NCBI RefSeq assembly: GCF_019279795.1
Contig: NC_056743.1
Coordinates: 1,786,892,339-1,786,956,338, forward strand
Length of the DNA stretch: 64,000 nt
Direction: 5' to 3'
DNA from: Protopterus annectens
Taxonomy: Eukaryota > Chordata > Ceratodontiformes > Protopteridae
The notes under the pieces are model-generated. The model worked only from the letters and a program-made list of their open reading frames with translations. It ran no database searches and was not told the DNA's origin. Each line of letters opens with the position of its first letter. The stretch's first letter is position 1. Shown here piece after piece: positions 42,799 to 53,479 of the stretch. A program made the translations under genes and the position numbers.

Positions 42799-43830
42799 CT
42801 AGGTGGAACTAGGAGGAGCCAAAATGCCCTGCAAGACTGCAGTGGCAAAGCCTGCTCTAGATTTGGAGAATAATGGTAGGTTGTAGTGCTTGGAGAAGGT
42901 ATGCACAGAACTCCAAGTGGCTGCTTCCAAAATATCCTTGGTAGGAACTCCTCTGAGGAAGGCTGCAGAGGTGGCTGTGGCCCTGGTGGAATGAGTCCTA
43001 ATGCCTGTAGGTATAGTTTTGCCATGAAAGGAATAGCAAAAGCGTATGCAGTGGGCTATCCATTTTGAGATTGTCTGTTTGGAGATTGGCCTTCCTTGAG
43101 CTCCTACCGCATAGGACACAAAGAGCTGTTCTGATTTTCTGAAAGGCTTTGTTCTGTCCAAATAATAACGCAGTTGTCTGTGGATGTCCAAGGAATGTAG
43201 TAATCTCACCCCTTTGTTTTGAGGATTAGGATAAAAAGTAGGTAAATGTATGGCCTGATTTAAAGCTACCCTGGATACTACTTTAGGCATAAAGGACGGG
43301 TTGGTTCATAAGGAAACTCTGTCTTGATGGAAGATGATAAAAGGCTGGACAGCCATGAGAGCCTGTAGTTCTGAAACTCTACGAGCTGAGGTGATAGCCA
43401 GAAGGAAAGCTGTTTTCCAGGACAAATATTGCAAATCTGATGAGGCAGCTGGCTCAAAGGGAGGCAAGGTCAGTTTTTCCAGAATGAAATTAAGATCCCA
43501 AGCAGGTATTGGTTGTTTCCTTGGAGGTCTTAAATTCTTAGCCCCTCTGAGGAACTGTCTTAAGAGAGGGTGAGAGAATAAAGGTGGATCAGTGTTGTAT
43601 TCTGCAGAAATGGCTGAGGCATGGATTTTGATGGAGGAGAATGAAAGTCCACTGCTTAGCAGCTCAGCCAAATATTGTAGTATTTGAGGTAAATTCAGTT
43701 TTCCAGGATCCTGGCCCTTTTTCTCATTCCAGACACAAAACCGTTTCCATTTTGCGGAGTAAGCTTTTCTAGTTGATGGCCTTCTGGCCTCCAAAATGAC
43801 ATCCTGCACCTCCTTGGAGAGTAGGGCCTG
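42799..43830 (-). pseudogene. Tyrosine recombinase of A7 (fossil)
   Basis: RRPSTRKAYSAKWKRF, SGLSFSSIKIHASAIS, WDLNFILEKLTLPPFEPAA, SARRVSELQALM (Arg I), FHQDRVSL, RPISKQTISKWIAHCIRFCY, HSTRATAT (HxxR) and VHTFSKHYNL (Tyr) are all visible. Confidence 0.88.
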
Positions 43831-43838
43831 TTGTGATG

Positions 43839-44738
43839 CTAAGGAATCTTCCATGCGGCTAGATTGAGTGTTTTTAGCTGGCTGTGAAGAGTTTTGAAGC
43901 TGTGCTGAGTCAGAAGAGGAGGCATTAGAGGCAGGGTCCATGGTGGGGAATGCATCAGGCTCCTCAGGAGTGGGTACCAATGTTGCCTTGGCCAGTCCGG
44001 AGCAATGAAAATCATCTTTGGTCTGTCTGCTTTGGTTTTCAATAGAACTTTGGGCAGCAGAGAAAGAGGTGGGAAGGCATAAACTGTCATTGATGTCCAA
44101 CTGAAAGAGAGAGCGTACACTCTCCAGGCCTTTGGATGGAAAATGCTTGAGCAGAATTTTGTCAATTGATGATTTTTGTGGGAGGCAAAGAGATCTATGT
44201 CTGGCCTTCCCCATTCTTGGATTATTTCTGTAAAAACTTTTGGATGCAATTTCCATTCGTGTGCATCTGTCATGTTCCTGCTTAGGTTGTCTGCCAGCGT
44301 GTTTTCCTTGCCGGGCAAGTACTGTGCTTGTAGTTCCATTTGTAAGTCCATGGCCATGTTCCAAAGTGACATGGCCAGTCTGCATAGGGGGTAAGAATGT
44401 GTGCCTCCCTGTTTGTTTATGTACCACATAACTGTGGTGTTGTCCGTTCTTATCAATAGTTGACCTGGTTGTAGAAGGTCCTTGAAAGCTATAATAGCAT
44501 TTATTACTGCTAGCATTTCCTTTTGATTGATGTGAAGGTGCTTTTCTTTTTGGGACCATTTGCCCTGAATGCACCGATCTGTCATGTGCGCCCCCCAGGC
44601 GTAGTCCGAGGCGTCTGTTGTGATGATTTGATTTGCTTGAGGCTTGCTGAATGGAAGACCTGTGTTTGTTTGACATGCTTGAGCCCACCACAGAAATTCC
44701 TTTTGCAGACATGGAATTAGTGGTATTATTGTTTCCAA
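43839..44738 (-). pseudogene. RNase H and Dam-like region of A7, open (fossil)
   Basis: A 299-residue open stretch holds TTDASDYAWGAHMTD, LHINQKEMLAV, RTDNTTVMWYINKQGG and ADNLSRNMTDAHEW. Then come IDLFASHKNHQL, ALSFSWTSM, AFPPLSLLPKVLL and FIAPDWPRQHWYPLL. It gives the clearest view of the RNase H to Dam-like succession in this window. Confidence 0.86.
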
Positions 44739-44765
44739 ACTGTGGCTGTGTTGAGACCATATGTT

Positions 44766-45734
44766 TTAAAGGTACCATTGTAGTTTCCTCATATGCAGCT
44801 TTGCACATGGGATTAGTAAGATGCAAGATGCCATGAATCCCAGAGCCTGCAGGATTTTCCTTGCAGTCAGCCTGGTGCAATTTGCTAGTGTTCTGAAGTA
44901 TTGAATAAGTTGCCCCTGCTTCTCTGGCGTGAGGTAGGCCATCTGGGTGTTTGTGTCCAAATTGGCACCCAGGAAAATTATCTTCCGAGAGGGTATTAGC
45001 CTTGATTTCTTTTTGATGACTGTGTATCCCAGAGAGTTCAACAACATTATTACATAAGCCAGATGTTTCAGAAGAATGTGCTTGCTGTCCGCTTGGATCA
45101 GGCAGTCGTCCAAATAGGGGTATATTTGTATCCCTTGAAGTCTGCAGTAGGCAATTACTGATGCCAGGCATTTCGTGAATACTCTGGGCACAGTAGATAA
45201 GCCAAAGGGCAATGCAGAGAATTGATAATGAGTTGAACCTGCAAGAAATCTGAGGTACCTTCTGCAATTTTGTCTGATTGGGACATCCAGGTATGACTCC
45301 TTGAGGTCCAATGTTACCAGCCAAGACTCCTTGCCCAGCATGGGAAGAAGTTGCTGTAGAATGAGCATCTTGAATTTTGGTATGAGTAGAAATGTGTTTA
45401 GGATGGATAGGTCCAAAATAGGTCTCCAATCTTTTCCCTTCCTTGGTACCAGAAATAGCCTGGAATAAAAACCTTGACCTTGTTCGTGCTTAGGTACCTC
45501 TTGAATAGCTTTCATGTTTATGAGATCTGTAATTTGCCTTTGTGCCTCTGCCCTTTGATTGTGTGGCAGGTTTGGCATGCCTCTCATTTTTGGAAGGGTG
45601 TGAAAATGGAATTTGTAGCCTCTGTTTATAATGTCCAGGATCCATTTGTCCTTTGTGACAATATGCCAATTTTTGAAAATAATGCCAGCTTTCCTCCTAA
45701 GGGGGCTGCCATTTGAGACTTGGTTGGCATGCAA
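44766..45734 (-). pseudogene. Reverse transcriptase of A7, open (fossil)
   Basis: A 322-residue open stretch holds GQGFYSRLFLVPRK, RPILDLSILNTFLLIPKFK, LDLKESYLDVPI (motif A), FSALPFGLSTVPRVFTK (motif B), YLDDCLIQAD (motif C) and ARKILQALGFMASCILLIP. Confidence 0.9.
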
Positions 45735-45743
45735 AGGGGAAAG

Positions 45744-47515
45744 TCATTGGGTTTGCTTTCTGAAAGATTGCAAGTTATCCTCACCACCTCTTTGTGTAGG
45801 AGCTTGCCATTGTCTGCCTCTAAACGATCCTTGGGATTGTCCTCTGCCTCTCGGGCGCCTGTATCTGCCTCTTTGGGGTCTGTCCGTGGCAGGAAAGGGC
45901 CAGTTTTTGGAAGGCCAATTTCTACTAAAACGTGGGGGTTGTACCTGTAGAAAATCTTTCACAGTTTGAATTGATTTAGCCTTTTCCTCCATTTTCCTTA
46001 ATACCTCCTCAGCATTAGCACCAAATAGTACATCCTTTTGAAGAGGGGCGTCTAGTAATTTAGCTTTGACATGATCAGGCAAGGCTTGTTCCTTGAGCCA
46101 GGCATGCCTACGTATGACTGATCCTGTAACAGCAGCTCTACATGAGGCCTCCAGAGCATCAAAACCACATTGTAAGGTATGCTTACCCACTTGTTCTGCA
46201 CTATGCATCAAATCCTGCAACTCCTTCAAGTCTGGTTGTTCAGGTTGTGACATTTTACTTTTCAATTGTGATAACAAAACTGTTGGTATTTTAGCATATG
46301 AAACTGACAGTTTAAGGCCCTCATGGTTAATGTAGCCGAGGTATATACCTTTTTTCCCCACCTTTCTAAGGATCTGGAATCTCTTTCGGAAGGTAGTGGA
46401 TTTTTAGCAATGGAGGCCTTAACTCCCTTGGGGCCCTGTGAGATGGTTTCTGGGTCAGCAGCATGGCTTTTGTATAGAAATTGGTGTGAGTCAGGAACCC
46501 TGTAGTACCTGTCAGGCTTAACTGGAGCTGGAGGCAGAGAGTCCGGGTTAAGGCAGGCCTCCGAGTAAACATCATCTAGGATGTCCAAGACAGGAGATAT
46601 AGCCAGAGGCCTGTGCTGAGGTAGCAAGAGAAATTCCCTAAGCCTTTTCTTGGAATCTGAATAATCTTGGCCTTCCCAGTGGAAGTGTTCCCTTAAGGTA
46701 TGCAAAGTTTCCCCAAATGAGTAATCCTCAGGGGGGGATACAGAAGGGATGGACTCCTCCGCATCAGAGTCTTCAAAAGGGGAGTAAGAATGTTCCTGAT
46801 AAGTCAGAGTGCTCTGAAATAATGCAGCCCTGATCAGAGGAGGGGGACTCTTCCTCCACTCTGGGCCTTTTGTCCGGTGGGGGCTGAGAACCTCTGATAA
46901 GAGTAATTAAATCCTCAGCCATTTTAAGCATCTGTTTCTTAGGCATGGGGCCTGGAGATGGGCCCTGTGTAGCTGGTCTCTTAGAGTGCATGGTTGCTTT
47001 AGACTTAGTGAAAGCCTTGATGGAGAAAGAAGAGGAAGGTCTGAAGACACCTTGAGTGGAGGTGGACCTGTCCACATTCTGAGTTTCAACGCCAAGAGTG
47101 GCTTTGGTATCTGTAGTCGGGTGTGGGCCGAGGAGCCTGCGACCTGGGCACAGGAGACACCGTCAAAGAAGTGTCGCCGGTAGTCAGGGGCTGCGAGGGC
47201 CTCGCTGAGAACCGGACCACGTGGAGTCGGCTTTGGCGTGGTGTCGGTAGAGGCCGCGGACCTCGTGTCGGTCCTTGTCTTTGCGTTTTTAGACAAAACC
47301 GAGTCGGAGTATCCGATGACATAATATAGTTAAATGCTTTCCCAAAATAATGCTGGGAACTCCCGACGCTTAATAGTGCGTTTGTTGAATGTAGCACAAA
47401 AGCGACAGACCGAGACGTTGTGGTCTGGGCCTAAACAAGGTATACAGAGGGAATTTAAATCCTTATGCGGTATTTGCTTCCCACAAGAAATATAATTATT
47501 AACTTTGTCTGACAT
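45744..47515 (-). pseudogene. gag-like region of A7 (fossil)
   Basis: Near 47400-47515 is the zinc module (YISCGKQIPHKD, LCIPCLGPDH, CRFCATFNKRTIKRR). Further in are FHWEGQDYSDSKKRLREFL, PDRYYRVPDSHQFLYK, DPETISQGPKGVKA, CGFDALEASCRAAV and the basic tail RGRYRRPRGRGQSQG. It is spread over several frames. Confidence 0.84.
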
Positions 47516-47639
47516 CGGTCTGAGGCAAGAAAAGTTTCCCCAACGGGGTACTTAGCTTTTAAAAAGACTTCGGTTTCCAAATTTTCGTAATCTCAGGAGC
47601 TGGCCGACCGGCACTTGCAAACTGCTTCTGCTTCGGGCA

Positions 47640-47824
47640 CCGCGCGGCAAGAAAGACTGAAGAAAATGGCGTCGGCTGGTTCCTTTATACCCCTGTCGCA
47701 CTGACGTGAGGGAAGAGGCGACGACAACCGATGCCGGACCTAGACTTTGGAATTCGGCCGACCGGGGACCCGCCTGACGGCAGGAGAACCCATCTGTTAA
47801 GACTGCAGCTGTATGCACGATGAA
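47640..47824 (-). repeat. 5' inverted terminal repeat of A7
   Basis: Inverse of 42273-42520, ending gactgcagctgtatgcac then gatga. The A6 repeat resumes with aatccccacagtgatg. Confidence 0.86.
47683..47710 (-). promoter_or_regulatory. TATA- and CRE-like promoter elements in the A7 5' repeat
   Basis: On the minus strand a CRE-like TCACGTCAG lies about 10 bp before GGGTATAAAGG, both pointing toward gag. The same pair occurs inverted in the 3' repeat at about 42425-42450. Similar TATA-like sites sit in the A5 repeats. Function is inferred from motif and position only. Confidence 0.5.
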
Positions 47825-47867
47825 AATCCCCACAGTGATGACTGCAACAGTGAAACACGATGAACAT
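47825..47867 (-). repeat. Outer tip of the A6 5' inverted repeat
   Basis: aatccccacagtgatgact, gcaacagtgaaacacg, atgaacat. It carries the A6 tag and is separated from the rest of A6 by A7. A5 RT resumes at 47868. Confidence 0.82.
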
Positions 47868-48340
47868 CTGATAGTGCATGTAGCCTGCTTTGAAGCGTAG
47901 GTATCTTCTGCAAGATTCCCTGATTGGGATGTGCAGGTAGGCTTCCTTTACATCCAGTGTTGTCAACCACGCATTCTTGCCTAGCATAGGAAGCAACTGG
48001 TGAAGAGTAAGCATCTTGAATTTTGGAATCACCAAAAAGGTGTTTAGGATAGAAAGGTCCAGGATAGGACGCCATGAGTTGTCTTTTCTGGGTACCAGGA
48101 AAAGTCTTGAGTAGAAACCTTGTCCCTTTTCTTCTTCTGGCACGATTTGAATAGTCTTTATGCTTAAGAGAGAGAGTACTTGCTTTTGAGCCTCTGCCCA
48201 CTAATTTGGGGGTAGCTCTGGCCAACCGTTTGGGGTTGGTAATGTGTGGAAGTGAAATCTGTATCCTTGGGAAACTATATTTAAAACCCATTTGTCCTGA
48301 GTAATGAGTTCCCAGTTTTTTGCCTGCAGAGCAATCTTTC
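47868..48340 (-). pseudogene. Reverse transcriptase N-terminal part of A5 (fossil)
   Basis: GQGFYSRLFLVPRKDNSWRP, LDLSILNTFLVIPKFK and LDVKEAYLHIPI (motif A) are readable. Confidence 0.84.
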
Positions 48341-48408
48341 CCCCTAAAGAAGCAGTCAGTTGAGAAGTGCTTGGAAGTTTTAAAGTTAAGTCATTGAGAC
48401 AGCTTACC

Positions 48409-49926
48409 TTAGGGGGGAGTCTTATTACTCCCTGATTTGGAAGTGGGAGCCCCCCACTGCTTAGTCCTATGCGTACCCTGGGACTGAGGCCTGGGTGTTC
48501 TGCTGGTTCTGGGTTTGGACTGAGAAGGCCTGGAAGAGGCAGGAAAGGACCAATTCTTAGAGGGCCAATGTCTACTAAATCTTGGAGGCTGTACTTGTAG
48601 GAAATCTTTTAACAGTTTGCATAGATTTAGCTTTTTCCTCCATCTTTTTAAGAACAACTTCTGCTTTGTTGCCAAACAGGTGGCCCTGATTTAAGGGAGC
48701 ATCCAGCAATTTAGCTTTAACATGATCTGGCAAAGATTGCTCCTTAAGCCGAGCATGCCTTCTAATTTCAGACCCAGTGACAGCAGACCTGCAAGATGCC
48801 TCTAATGAATCAAAACCACATTGCAAAGTATGTTTTCCAACCTGTTCAGCAGAATGCATTAAATCCTGTAAATCCTTATTTTCAGCATAGTCAGGAATCA
48901 ACATCATTTTCTGTTTACGCAATCCAATAATACGCTGCTGATACTTTAACATATGAAACTGGCAATTTAAGGCCCTAATGGCCAAGGTTGCAGAAGTGTA
49001 TACCTTCTTACCCAATCTATCCAGCGCCCTGGAATCTCTAAAAAGAGGCTGAGGGATTTCTTACTCCTGCCCCAACACAGGCCTTTAACTATCCCTCCTG
49101 TACTAGACATTGCTGATTATGCCTTTTCGGAATCTAGTTTGGCCCCTGACTCTTTTCCTCCTGCTCCCAGAAAACCTGATAGATATTACAGGGTTCCTGA
49201 CTCTCACAAGTTCCTTTTTTAAAAAAATCCTACTGCGGATCCTGAGACCATTTCACAGGGACCCAAGGGAATTAAAGCTACTACTACCAAAAATCCTACC
49301 CTTGTTTTTTAGGCATAGAAGCCTGACCATGTGGTCTGGGCATTGGTTTTCTAGGCATGGTTCGAGTTTTAGGCCTTTAAGAAGAAGATGGCGTTGGTTT
49401 AATATGCAAGTCAGTAGGCCTGAATACACCCTCAGAAGCCGGTGCCTGCACAGCAGCTCCGGACCCATCCAAGGTAGAGACATCCGCAGGTTCCACAGTT
49501 GAAGCATCTCGCGGCATACCGGACTCCGAATAGGTCTCATTAGAGGTCTGCGAATTTGAAGTAGTGGGTATCAGGGGCTGTGAAAGCACCTCACTGAGTA
49601 CCGGCGAACTGGCGACTAGCTTAGGAGAAGTGTCGCCGGCAGCTTTGGACCTAGGCGGCTTTGTCTCTGTCTTTATCTTTGCATTTTTTCGGAATGTCGG
49701 TAGTCGGATGGCTTACCAAAGACATATCTGGATAATTGAACCGAGTAACAAAATATTTAAAAGCGTAAATATACCAACAATGAAGAGTTTGTTGCTTAAA
49801 TAAGGCACAAAACTGACAGCGAGGTATGCTGTGGTCAGGACCTAGGCAAGGAATACAGTATGAATGAAAATCTTTATGAGGTATTTGCTTTCCACAAGAA
49901 ATACAATTATTGACTTTTACTGACAT
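48409..49926 (-). pseudogene. gag-like region of A5 with a part in opposite orientation (fossil)
   Basis: Minus-strand blocks CGFDSLEASCRSAV, RLKEQSLPDHVKAK and LLDAPLNQGHLFGNK are present, as are the start-proximal zinc module (CISCGKQIPHKDFHSYC) at its far end and the Ser/Ala-rich part VQAPASEGVF. Between these, another gag block (RLRDFLLLPQHRPLTIPP, KPDRYYRVPDSHKF) reads on the plus strand, so the region has been rearranged. Broken. Confidence 0.82.
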
Positions 49927-50059
49927 CGGTTTAGAGCAAGAAAAAGTTTCCCCAAAGGGGTACTTAGTTTTAGTTGAAGACTTCGGTTCTGAAACTCGAA
50001 AATGAAAATTTCAGGAGTCGGCCGAACGGCACTTTCGAACTGCTTCTGCTTCGGGCACG

Positions 50060-50243
50060 CATGACAAGAAAGACTGATGTAATGGCATCGGCTGCATGCT
50101 TTATACCCTTGGCTACCTAACGTCATGGAAGATGAGACAACATTCGACGCAGGACCCAAGACTTTGATAATCAGGCCGACTGAGGGCTACTGCAAGCAGA
50201 TAACCCAAATGTGATGACTGCAACAGTGAAACACGAAGAACAT
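50060..50243 (-). repeat. 5' inverted terminal repeat of A5, with TATA-like site
   Basis: Inverse of the 30053-30295 repeat. It holds a TATA-like ggtataaag in reverse (50099-50106) and a CRE-like acgtcat (50120-50126), and ends aacagtgaaacacg then aagaacat. Confidence 0.82.
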
Positions 50244-50460
50244 CCTTGAGTAAGTTCCAGATTCTATCTGGTCTGGTGGGACTTCCTGGATGGCTCTTTT
50301 GTCAAGCAGCTTTTGAACTTGAACTGCTATATGTTCCTGCTAACTGGGGGGAGTGTCCGGGATCTTCTTGACTGTGGGAAGGGGTTGGGAAAAGGGAATA
50401 AGATAGCCCCTGGATATGATGTTCTGCACCCACTTGTCATTTATTTTCAGCCAGGCATGT
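50244..50460 (-). pseudogene. RT lead of DIRS-B (fossil)
   Basis: The segment corresponding to the conserved lead before the RT (a VQKLLDKRAIQEVP-like reading and KINDKWVQNIISRGYLIPF) is visible on the minus strand. It parallels ITQDKWVLNIISKGYRFHF of DIRS-A. Confidence 0.7.
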
Positions 50461-52815
50461 AGGTGCAGAGACAGTTGTCCCCAGATTGCCTCTAGGGCAA
50501 AGCAATATGGCTTCCCTTCAGGAGTTCTGGAAAAGCTTACAAAAGAACATTGCTCTGTAGCCCTAGTTTTGCAAACCCCCTCTGCTGCGACGGCAGGGTC
50601 TTCCATTATTGTCCCCACCTCTGCCTCTGGTGGGGGGGACTCTCACCACGCATGTCCTGGAAAGAACCCTGCGATTTTCTGAACCACATCTTTCCGCTGT
50701 CCCAATGACCCTTTCTTTGAGGTGTAGAAAAACATATGCCCATGGCAGACAGGCTCTTACCTTCCTACTCACATCTGGTCACCATCTCTTTCACTTTAGG
50801 CCAAAAATGGGATGAGCCATCAAAAGGGGCATTTACAAAGGAAGACTTAATAGGTGCTGCAAATTCATAAAGGCACATCCAGCCCTGCCTCCTCATAGAG
50901 ATGCCTTAACCCACTGCCCTGCAAGTTCCATCCGCTGCATAAGAAATGAGACACATGGAAACACTGGCAATAAAATATAGGGTGGTGAGCTGAGAGTAAA
51001 CCCTGTCTTGTGACCACTCAGCTACTGCTCCTTCGAGGAAATCTGCAACCTAGTAAAGTGAGCCAGGTAATTCAGGGACCGCAGAACAATGGTCACTGAT
51101 GAAAAGACATACTTCCCACATCTATCCATTGTCCTGGAATCTCCATTAGGAGGATGGATAGTGGAACTAGTCTCTGAGCTCCTTTTTGGTTGCTGCCGCC
51201 ATAACTATGGCATCTACTGCAACCCCCTTGGTCCAAAACATTTTGTGTACAGGGGACGTAATGAAATTATTTGGTCTCCGAGGGGTAGGCTCAAGAAAAT
51301 CTGGAGTCTCCCACACCTTCTTAGAAATTAATTCAATAAGTTTGTCTGAAGGTGGAGTCACCCAAGAGGAGGAAGGTCGAGAACCAAAGGCCTTCAGGTA
51401 TACCAACTCCTCCGGAGAAGGGTTGCTGGACTGCCAGACACCTCTCTGCTTCAATAACTCAAGGATGTCTCAAAAAGAGACATCTTCAGGAGGTGACTGT
51501 GGGGAGCCCTCTCCTTCATTGAGGTCAGTATCAGAGGTGACGGACTCTTCTGGCAAGTGTAAATGCTTCCTCTTACAAGTCCTCTTCCTAGGGACCTCCT
51601 CAGCAGGATACTCCGGGTGGTTTTGGAAGAGGCGGGGGTACCAACTGTGGTATCCTGAGGTCCAGGTTCTCTCTGTCCCCATGGAAAAGATGGTCCAGAA
51701 GGAAGACACTCTAACTGAACTGGGGGGGGGGGGGTCTGGAGATCCGAAGAAGATCCCACCCAAGAGGGTGGGGAACCATAGCCCTCTTCAGAGCCCCGAA
51801 AGCAGTCTGCTCTCAAACTGAGCAGGCTTCCGGATCTAACAAACAAGTAGTCAGAGCAGTCACCCCCTTCGCTCCAGAAGACAGAATGTCCGAAGATGAA
51901 GCCAGAGCCAAACTTATCTGAGCCAAAGCCCCGAGGACAGGGACCGATCCAAAACCCTAGGAGTCGATACCTGATCCCCAGACCTAACCAGTGTGAAATG
52001 GCTTCAGGAGTCCTCCAACTCAGAGAGAGTGAAGGAACTCAAGGCAAACACGTGATCCAAAGGAAAAGTCGTCTGATCAGAAGTAGGATGGATTTGGACA
52101 TTCGAATCTCTGGGCTCCAAAATTTGGAATGAAGCTGAAGAAGGAATAGGAATTGAGGCGAGAGACTTGGCTGGATCAGGAGCTTGAGGAGTCGGATCAG
52201 ATAAAAGCTTGGCCAGCGCTGGACTACTCGGTAGGCTTTGTACCACTCTGTTCACATCATTATTTGAAAGGCTTCTGGTGGACCAAGATGATAAGGTTGG
52301 AGACCTAGGTCTAGATCTTTGAGGGAAAATAACTTAAATCAATGTCAGACTATCAGTCCGATCCAATCTCATCAGAGCCAAAAGCCCTGAATGCTCCAAG
52401 GATCTGTCTGATCCAGCCTTCAAAGGACTGAGCCAAATGTCCTTTTGAATCCAGTAGTTTAGATTTCTTTACTGATGGTTCCACGGAATCTCTCCGAGTC
52501 GAAGAATACCATTTTTGAGGTTTAAACTTACTAGAAGATAAGGAGTCTGAACCAGCAGTGTCTTCAGAAAAAGGGGAGAAGACCCTTCAACATTAATTTA
52601 TTTTTACGGTCAACCAAGGCCCTTTGGTTGAAACCGCGACATATACTACAGTCTTCTTGGAGATGCAATGCTCCCAAACAATGCACACACACAGTGTGTG
52701 AATCACTTAAAGGCATTTTCTTGCCACATTTCTCACATTGTTTAAAGCCTAATGGCTTGTCAGTTTTGTCAGCCATGACACAGCTGACCGATTTAGACCG
52801 CACGCGTGCACACAC
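50461..52815 (-). pseudogene. gag-like region of DIRS-B (fossil)
   Basis: At the start, MADKTDKPLGFKQCEKCGKK is followed by SDSHTVCVHCLGALH and DCSICRGFNQRAL. This is the same CxxC/HxxC/CxxC zinc plan as DIRS-A gag, with little other identity. Further in is EELVYLKAFGSRPSSSWVTP, an acidic and Ser/Pro-rich middle, and a basic tail. It also holds a G-run at about 51722-51732. Several breaks. Confidence 0.72.
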
Positions 52816-53149
52816 ACAATAGTAGAGAAATTAGAAAGATTAGCTTTCTAGATTTTTTTTTTTTTGTTTGTTATATAAAAAAAAGAGAAAAAAGGAGAGG
52901 ATAAGACAACTACCAACAATGCTAGTGAGAGATTTAACGACCGCTAAAAAGGGGAGGGAAGGGGCCTATCAGCAATGGTAGGGAAGATCACCTATGAAGG
53001 TAGAGAAGAGAGACTACAGGAATTCAGAAGAGGAACAGGCAAAATTTACTTCAGACAGAATAACTATCAAAATAGAAAGTTATAATAAGAGAAAAACAGT
53101 GAAAAATACTTATCTAAGCCAAAGAGCAAAAAGCAATCAACGTACTTTG

Positions 53150-53350
53150 TAAAGCAGTAAACAGATTGGAGGTAATGCCTGAGGTGCGTTCTGGGTAAAA
53201 AGGAGGTGCCCAATAGCAAAATTTGTGACCACAAGCTTTGGTAATGATAGAGTCGGATTCGAAGGTCGGATCCAAACCCATCCGTGAGTATAAGTTGAAA
53301 ATTGACATCATCACATCAAATGAATTCAAAGGCATTTTATGAGTCATGTG
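53150..53350 (-). repeat. 5' inverted terminal repeat of DIRS-B
   Basis: Contains taatgcctgaggtgcg, tctgggtaaaaaggagg, the gtgaccacaagctttgg region and aacccatccgtgag. This is the inverse order of 17883-18055, with moderate divergence, consistent with an old element. Confidence 0.75.
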
Positions 53351-53479
53351 TCTGCTACAATTTAAATCTTACAGTTAGTGATGCAGCACATTCATCACTA
53401 CAGGCAGCGTCTTTCTTTTGATGTCTGCAGAACATTTATGTACTGTTCAGCAACAAGCCAATGTCTAATCTTGAAATGA

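Larger units (their letters stand above)
42273..47824 (-). mobile_element. DIRS-A copy A7, both ends present (about 5.55 kb)
   Basis: It belongs to the subfamily with ends agtacagttttgtacctacc. It is inserted in the 5' inverted repeat of A6. The tag catgacagatgggttctcc (with small changes) is shared by the 3' repeat, the ICR and the inverted 5' end. All gene regions are present, with about five breaks in view. Its position inside A6, inside A5, inside DIRS-B makes it one of the youngest layers. Confidence 0.9.
47868..50243 (-). mobile_element. DIRS-A copy A5, part 2 (5' side)
   Basis: The RT N-terminal half, gag and 5' inverted repeat of A5. The RT sequence flows on from 32964 in the middle of the region between motifs A and B. 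The 5' end bears the A5 tag in inverse. DIRS-B resumes at 50244. Confidence 0.85.
50244..53350 (-). mobile_element. DIRS-B, part 4: 5' end
   Basis: This holds the RT start, gag and 5' inverted repeat of the divergent DIRS family. It is joined to parts 1-3 by gene order, by the resumption of the RT lead at 50244 and by the inverted repeat shared with 17883-18055. Confidence 0.78.

Noticed and set aside
51186-51821. A long plus-strand open frame across the DIRS-B gag region
   Set aside because: It lies opposite minus-strand gag sequence, has no family motif and is a shadow frame.
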